DNA from: Bacillota bacterium
Lineage (GTDB): Bacteria; Bacillota; Clostridia; Monoglobales; Firm-18
Length of the DNA: 14,303 bases
NCBI GenBank assembly: GCA_023228885.1
Contig: JALOAJ010000048.1
Location: 1-14,303, forward strand
Reading direction: 5' to 3'
Made by a program: the position numbers and the translations under genes. Below are positions 12,331 through 14,303 of this stretch, one piece after another. Numbering within the stretch: the first letter of the stretch is position 1; each line of letters begins with the position of its first letter. Below the pieces are notes generated by a model. That model worked only from the letters and a program-made list of their open reading frames with translations. It was not told the DNA's origin and searched no databases.

Positions 12331-14159
12331 TAAAAATCCTCCGTTGGCGTACGCCAAATATTTTCGGGGGTTAGAGGCAGGGTGTCAAGCTGCTTGCCAA
12401 AGGCAAGGGAAAGCGCATTCCCCAATGCGGCAGGCATTCCTATAACGCCGTGCTCTGAAAAACTTCTCACCCCATAGGGCGATGTGCAATCGGGCGTTTC
12501 AGCGAATGCAACTTTATAATTCGGCTCTTGCCCTATATGCATCACCTTGTATGAGCGAAAGTTCGGGTGGCTTAATACTCCGTTTTCATTATAAAAAAAG
12601 CCTTCGCGGCTTGATAGGCTGATGCCCATTGCCATTCCTCCCGCTATTTGAGCGCGTATTGATTCGGGGTTAATTGCATTGCCGACATCAATCACCGTTG
12701 AAGCGTTTATAATACGGTATGTTAGAGTTTTCAAGTCCGCCTCAACTTCAACTACCTGTGCTCCCAAAGTCCATTGCGGACCGGTTTTGCCTTCTCCCGT
12801 TTCAGGATTTAACAAGCAAAGACCTTTGAGCATAAAGCCGCCGCGCCCCAAGACGGGTTCTCCTATCGATTCGCCGGATAATGATTTATATCCTTGCGCC
12901 AAATCTTTAAGCGTAATAAATCGCTCCGGGTTTTTATTAGAAAATACGCGCCCGTGTGAAATTTCTATTTCATCATTTGGGCGGTTAAGCGCCATTGCGC
13001 CAATGTTTCGCAGTTGGTTTACTATATCGTCCGCCGCTCGCATAACGGCATGCCCCGCCATGTATTCCGAAAGGCTTGCAACCGTTTTCCAATGCTCGGG
13101 GGCTGTTCTTGTGTTTACCTCACTTACGATATGCACTTGGTCCGCATCAATTTTAAGCTTTTCGGCAAGCATTTGCGCAAGCATCGTAGCTCCGTTTGAG
13201 CCAATCTCAACGACCCCTGTATGCAGGTTTAAACTGCCATCGGGGTTAAATGTAATCAAAGCGCCGGATATTGCATCGGTTGGCGGGTTTTCTGTTTTCC
13301 AAATGCAGGCAACGCCCTTTGCGCGAACTGTATCCTTTTTTATGTTTGTTGGGTTTAGTCCGCACCATCCGGAAAGGCTTTTAACGCTATTTAGACATTT
13401 GCTTAAATCTCCCATGCCGCTCTTGGTATAGGCAACCCTTGAGGGCGTTTGGCTGCCGTGTCTGATTATGTTGCGAAGGCGAAACTCCAACTGGTCTATT
13501 TCACACTTTTCGGAAAGCATATCAAGCGTTCGCTCTATGCAAAAGGTATATGAATCGTGTGCAAAACTTCTAAACGAAGTTGCGTAGGTGTGGTTTGTAT
13601 ACACGCAAACAACATCGCAAGTTAGGTTTTCAATATGATAAGGCCCGGTGCAATCTGTTGCAACCGCCTTAGCCATATAAGGCGCAATATCTGTGTAAGC
13701 GCCGCAATCTACCCTGTATATTAACTCTGCCGCCTGTATTTTGCCATCTTTTGTTGCGCCGATTTTTATATCTGCCTCCAGTCCAATGTGACAGGGCGGC
13801 GTTGCAATGTCTTGCTCACGCGATATGGTTAGGCGAACCGGCTTGCCGCCAACGCTGCGAGACGCTAAAAATGCAAGGATTTCAAGCATAACAGGCGCCT
13901 TTCCTCCAAACGCTCCGCCTACGAACGGAACAAAAACTTCAATTTGCCCGCTTGGAATTAAAAAAGCCTCGGAAATTTGTTTGCGAATTGAATAAGGGGA
14001 TTGGGAGGAGGATGTTATAAATACCCCGCCGTCCGATGATATTTCCGCATGGGCTGTTCTCACTTCCATTGCCATATGTCCCAAAGGCGGCAAATGATAG
14101 CTGTGTTCCGCCACAACATCACAGCTTTTAAGGATTTTGGCCGAATCGCCTTTTTTCAT
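12330..14159 (-). CDS. Molybdopterin-binding subunit of a xanthine-dehydrogenase-type enzyme, N-terminally shortened
   Basis: A 609 aa protein; relatives are usually ~750-780 aa. It begins in the second part of the family: the N-terminal alpha/beta hammerhead domain (~130-150 residues) is missing. Remaining features are GGAFGGK (81-87, cofactor loop), SFR (195-197, matching the AFR of xanthine dehydrogenases) and a C-terminal GVRSFSEHGV whose Glu569 corresponds to the catalytic Glu. It is not a CoxL CO dehydrogenase: there is no AYRCSFR loop. The usual GFGGPQ after AFR is replaced by SFAHDS, and the EIGQG cofactor motif reads EIGSN. The upstream in-frame TGA is 24 bases before ATG 14159, and no Shine-Dalgarno site precedes that ATG. 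It may be a decayed gene, or the first domain may be encoded elsewhere. The downstream FAD and 2Fe-2S genes are intact and overlap it. Confidence 0.8.
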   Translation of the reverse strand: MKKGDSAKILKSCDVVAEHSYHLPPLGHMAMEVRTAHAEISSDGGVFITSSSQSPYSIRKQISEAFLIPSGQIEVFVPFVGGAFGGKAPVMLEILAFLASRSVGGKPVRLTISREQDIATPPCHIGLEADIKIGATKDGKIQAAELIYRVDCGAYTDIAPYMAKAVATDCTGPYHIENLTCDVVCVYTNHTYATSFRSFAHDSYTFCIERTLDMLSEKCEIDQLEFRLRNIIRHGSQTPSRVAYTKSGMGDLSKCLNSVKSLSGWCGLNPTNIKKDTVRAKGVACIWKTENPPTDAISGALITFNPDGSLNLHTGVVEIGSNGATMLAQMLAEKLKIDADQVHIVSEVNTRTAPEHWKTVASLSEYMAGHAVMRAADDIVNQLRNIGAMALNRPNDEIEISHGRVFSNKNPERFITLKDLAQGYKSLSGESIGEPVLGRGGFMLKGLCLLNPETGEGKTGPQWTLGAQVVEVEADLKTLTYRIINASTVIDVGNAINPESIRAQIAGGMAMGISLSSREGFFYNENGVLSHPNFRSYKVMHIGQEPNYKVAFAETPDCTSPYGVRSFSEHGVIGMPAALGNALSLAFGKQLDTLPLTPENIWRTPTEDF

Positions 14160-14303
14160 TTTATAGCGGCTTGCTATGTGTCAAGGGCAATTAAAAAATG
14201 CACAAAAAAGGGCATTAAATTTTGTACAGAAAAGGCGATTTAAGTTGAAGCTTTTTCAAACAAAGTGTTGGTTACTTGCACTTTTTGTTTCATAAACTCT
14301 TTT
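14160..14303. other. 144 bases upstream of the shortened molybdopterin gene, no clear gene
   Basis: No match to the missing hammerhead domain was seen in any frame. On the minus strand TTGACA precedes TATAAA by only 13 bases, close to ATG 14159. A short minus-strand frame (MKQKVQVTNTLFEKAST, 17 codons ending near 14242) may be chance. Two or three degenerate ~24-base units with GCCCTTTTTTGTGCA-like cores are visible. Confidence 0.4.

Noticed and set aside
12331..12357. ATG 12357 as start of the FAD subunit
   Set aside because: The ribosome site GGAGGA lies downstream of it and points to ATG 12330, which also overlaps the preceding stop codon.
12679..13431. Plus-strand open frame of 250 codons inside the molybdopterin gene
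   Set aside because: It is a shadow of the minus-strand coding frame, with low-complexity Ser/Pro-rich composition and no motif.
12330..14159. Molybdenum-copper CO dehydrogenase (CoxL)
   Set aside because: The AYRCSFR active-site loop is absent; the region matches the xanthine-dehydrogenase AFR position instead.

Overview
The window looks like a chromosomal segment of an anaerobic, spore-forming member of the Clostridia (Firmicutes) of moderate to low GC. Evidence: a spoIIID sporulation regulator, purine-rich Shine-Dalgarno sites, a YabE-type 3D-domain cell-wall protein, a zinc-ribbon bL31, a cohesin/SLH surface protein beside a dockerin protein, and a clostridial-style three-gene molybdenum hydroxylase. 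No rRNA, tRNA, CRISPR array, insertion sequence or phage gene was seen.

Layout. (1) 2-3652, plus strand: the 3' end of a probably large secreted protein with a carbohydrate-binding-like fold, then a GH29 alpha-L-fucosidase and a BNR/Asp-box sialidase-like protein with a C-terminal LamG-like domain. Neither of the last two has a signal peptide, so they probably act inside the cell on imported glycans. (2) 3843-4795, plus: ferritin and an OsmC-like protein, a two-gene iron/redox stress unit. (3) 4827-5829: a nucleotidyltransferase-HEPN pair with its own consensus promoter, bracketed by two identical 30-bp perfect hairpins. (4) 5844-6211, minus: rpmE with its own promoter and a long leader. (5) 6220-8599, minus: a cell-surface cohesin-SLH protein and, just upstream of it, a dockerin protein, transcribed from a consensus promoter. 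Together they make a minimal cellulosome-like anchoring pair. (6) 8681-10300, plus: spoIIID, a 315-base spacer with a consensus promoter and a possible small ORF, then a DUF348/G5/3D cell-wall protein and a strong terminator. (7) 10360-11034, plus: a family-4-like uracil-DNA glycosylase that appears to lack a normal start codon. (8) 11037-14159, minus: molybdopterin, FAD and 2Fe-2S subunits of a xanthine-dehydrogenase-type enzyme, overlapping head to tail. The molybdopterin subunit lacks its N-terminal domain.

Most interesting are the hairpin-bracketed NTase/HEPN cassette, the cohesin-dockerin pair, the shortened and altered molybdopterin subunit, and the start problem of the glycosylase. All functional calls come from reading the sequence and from family knowledge; no database search was run.
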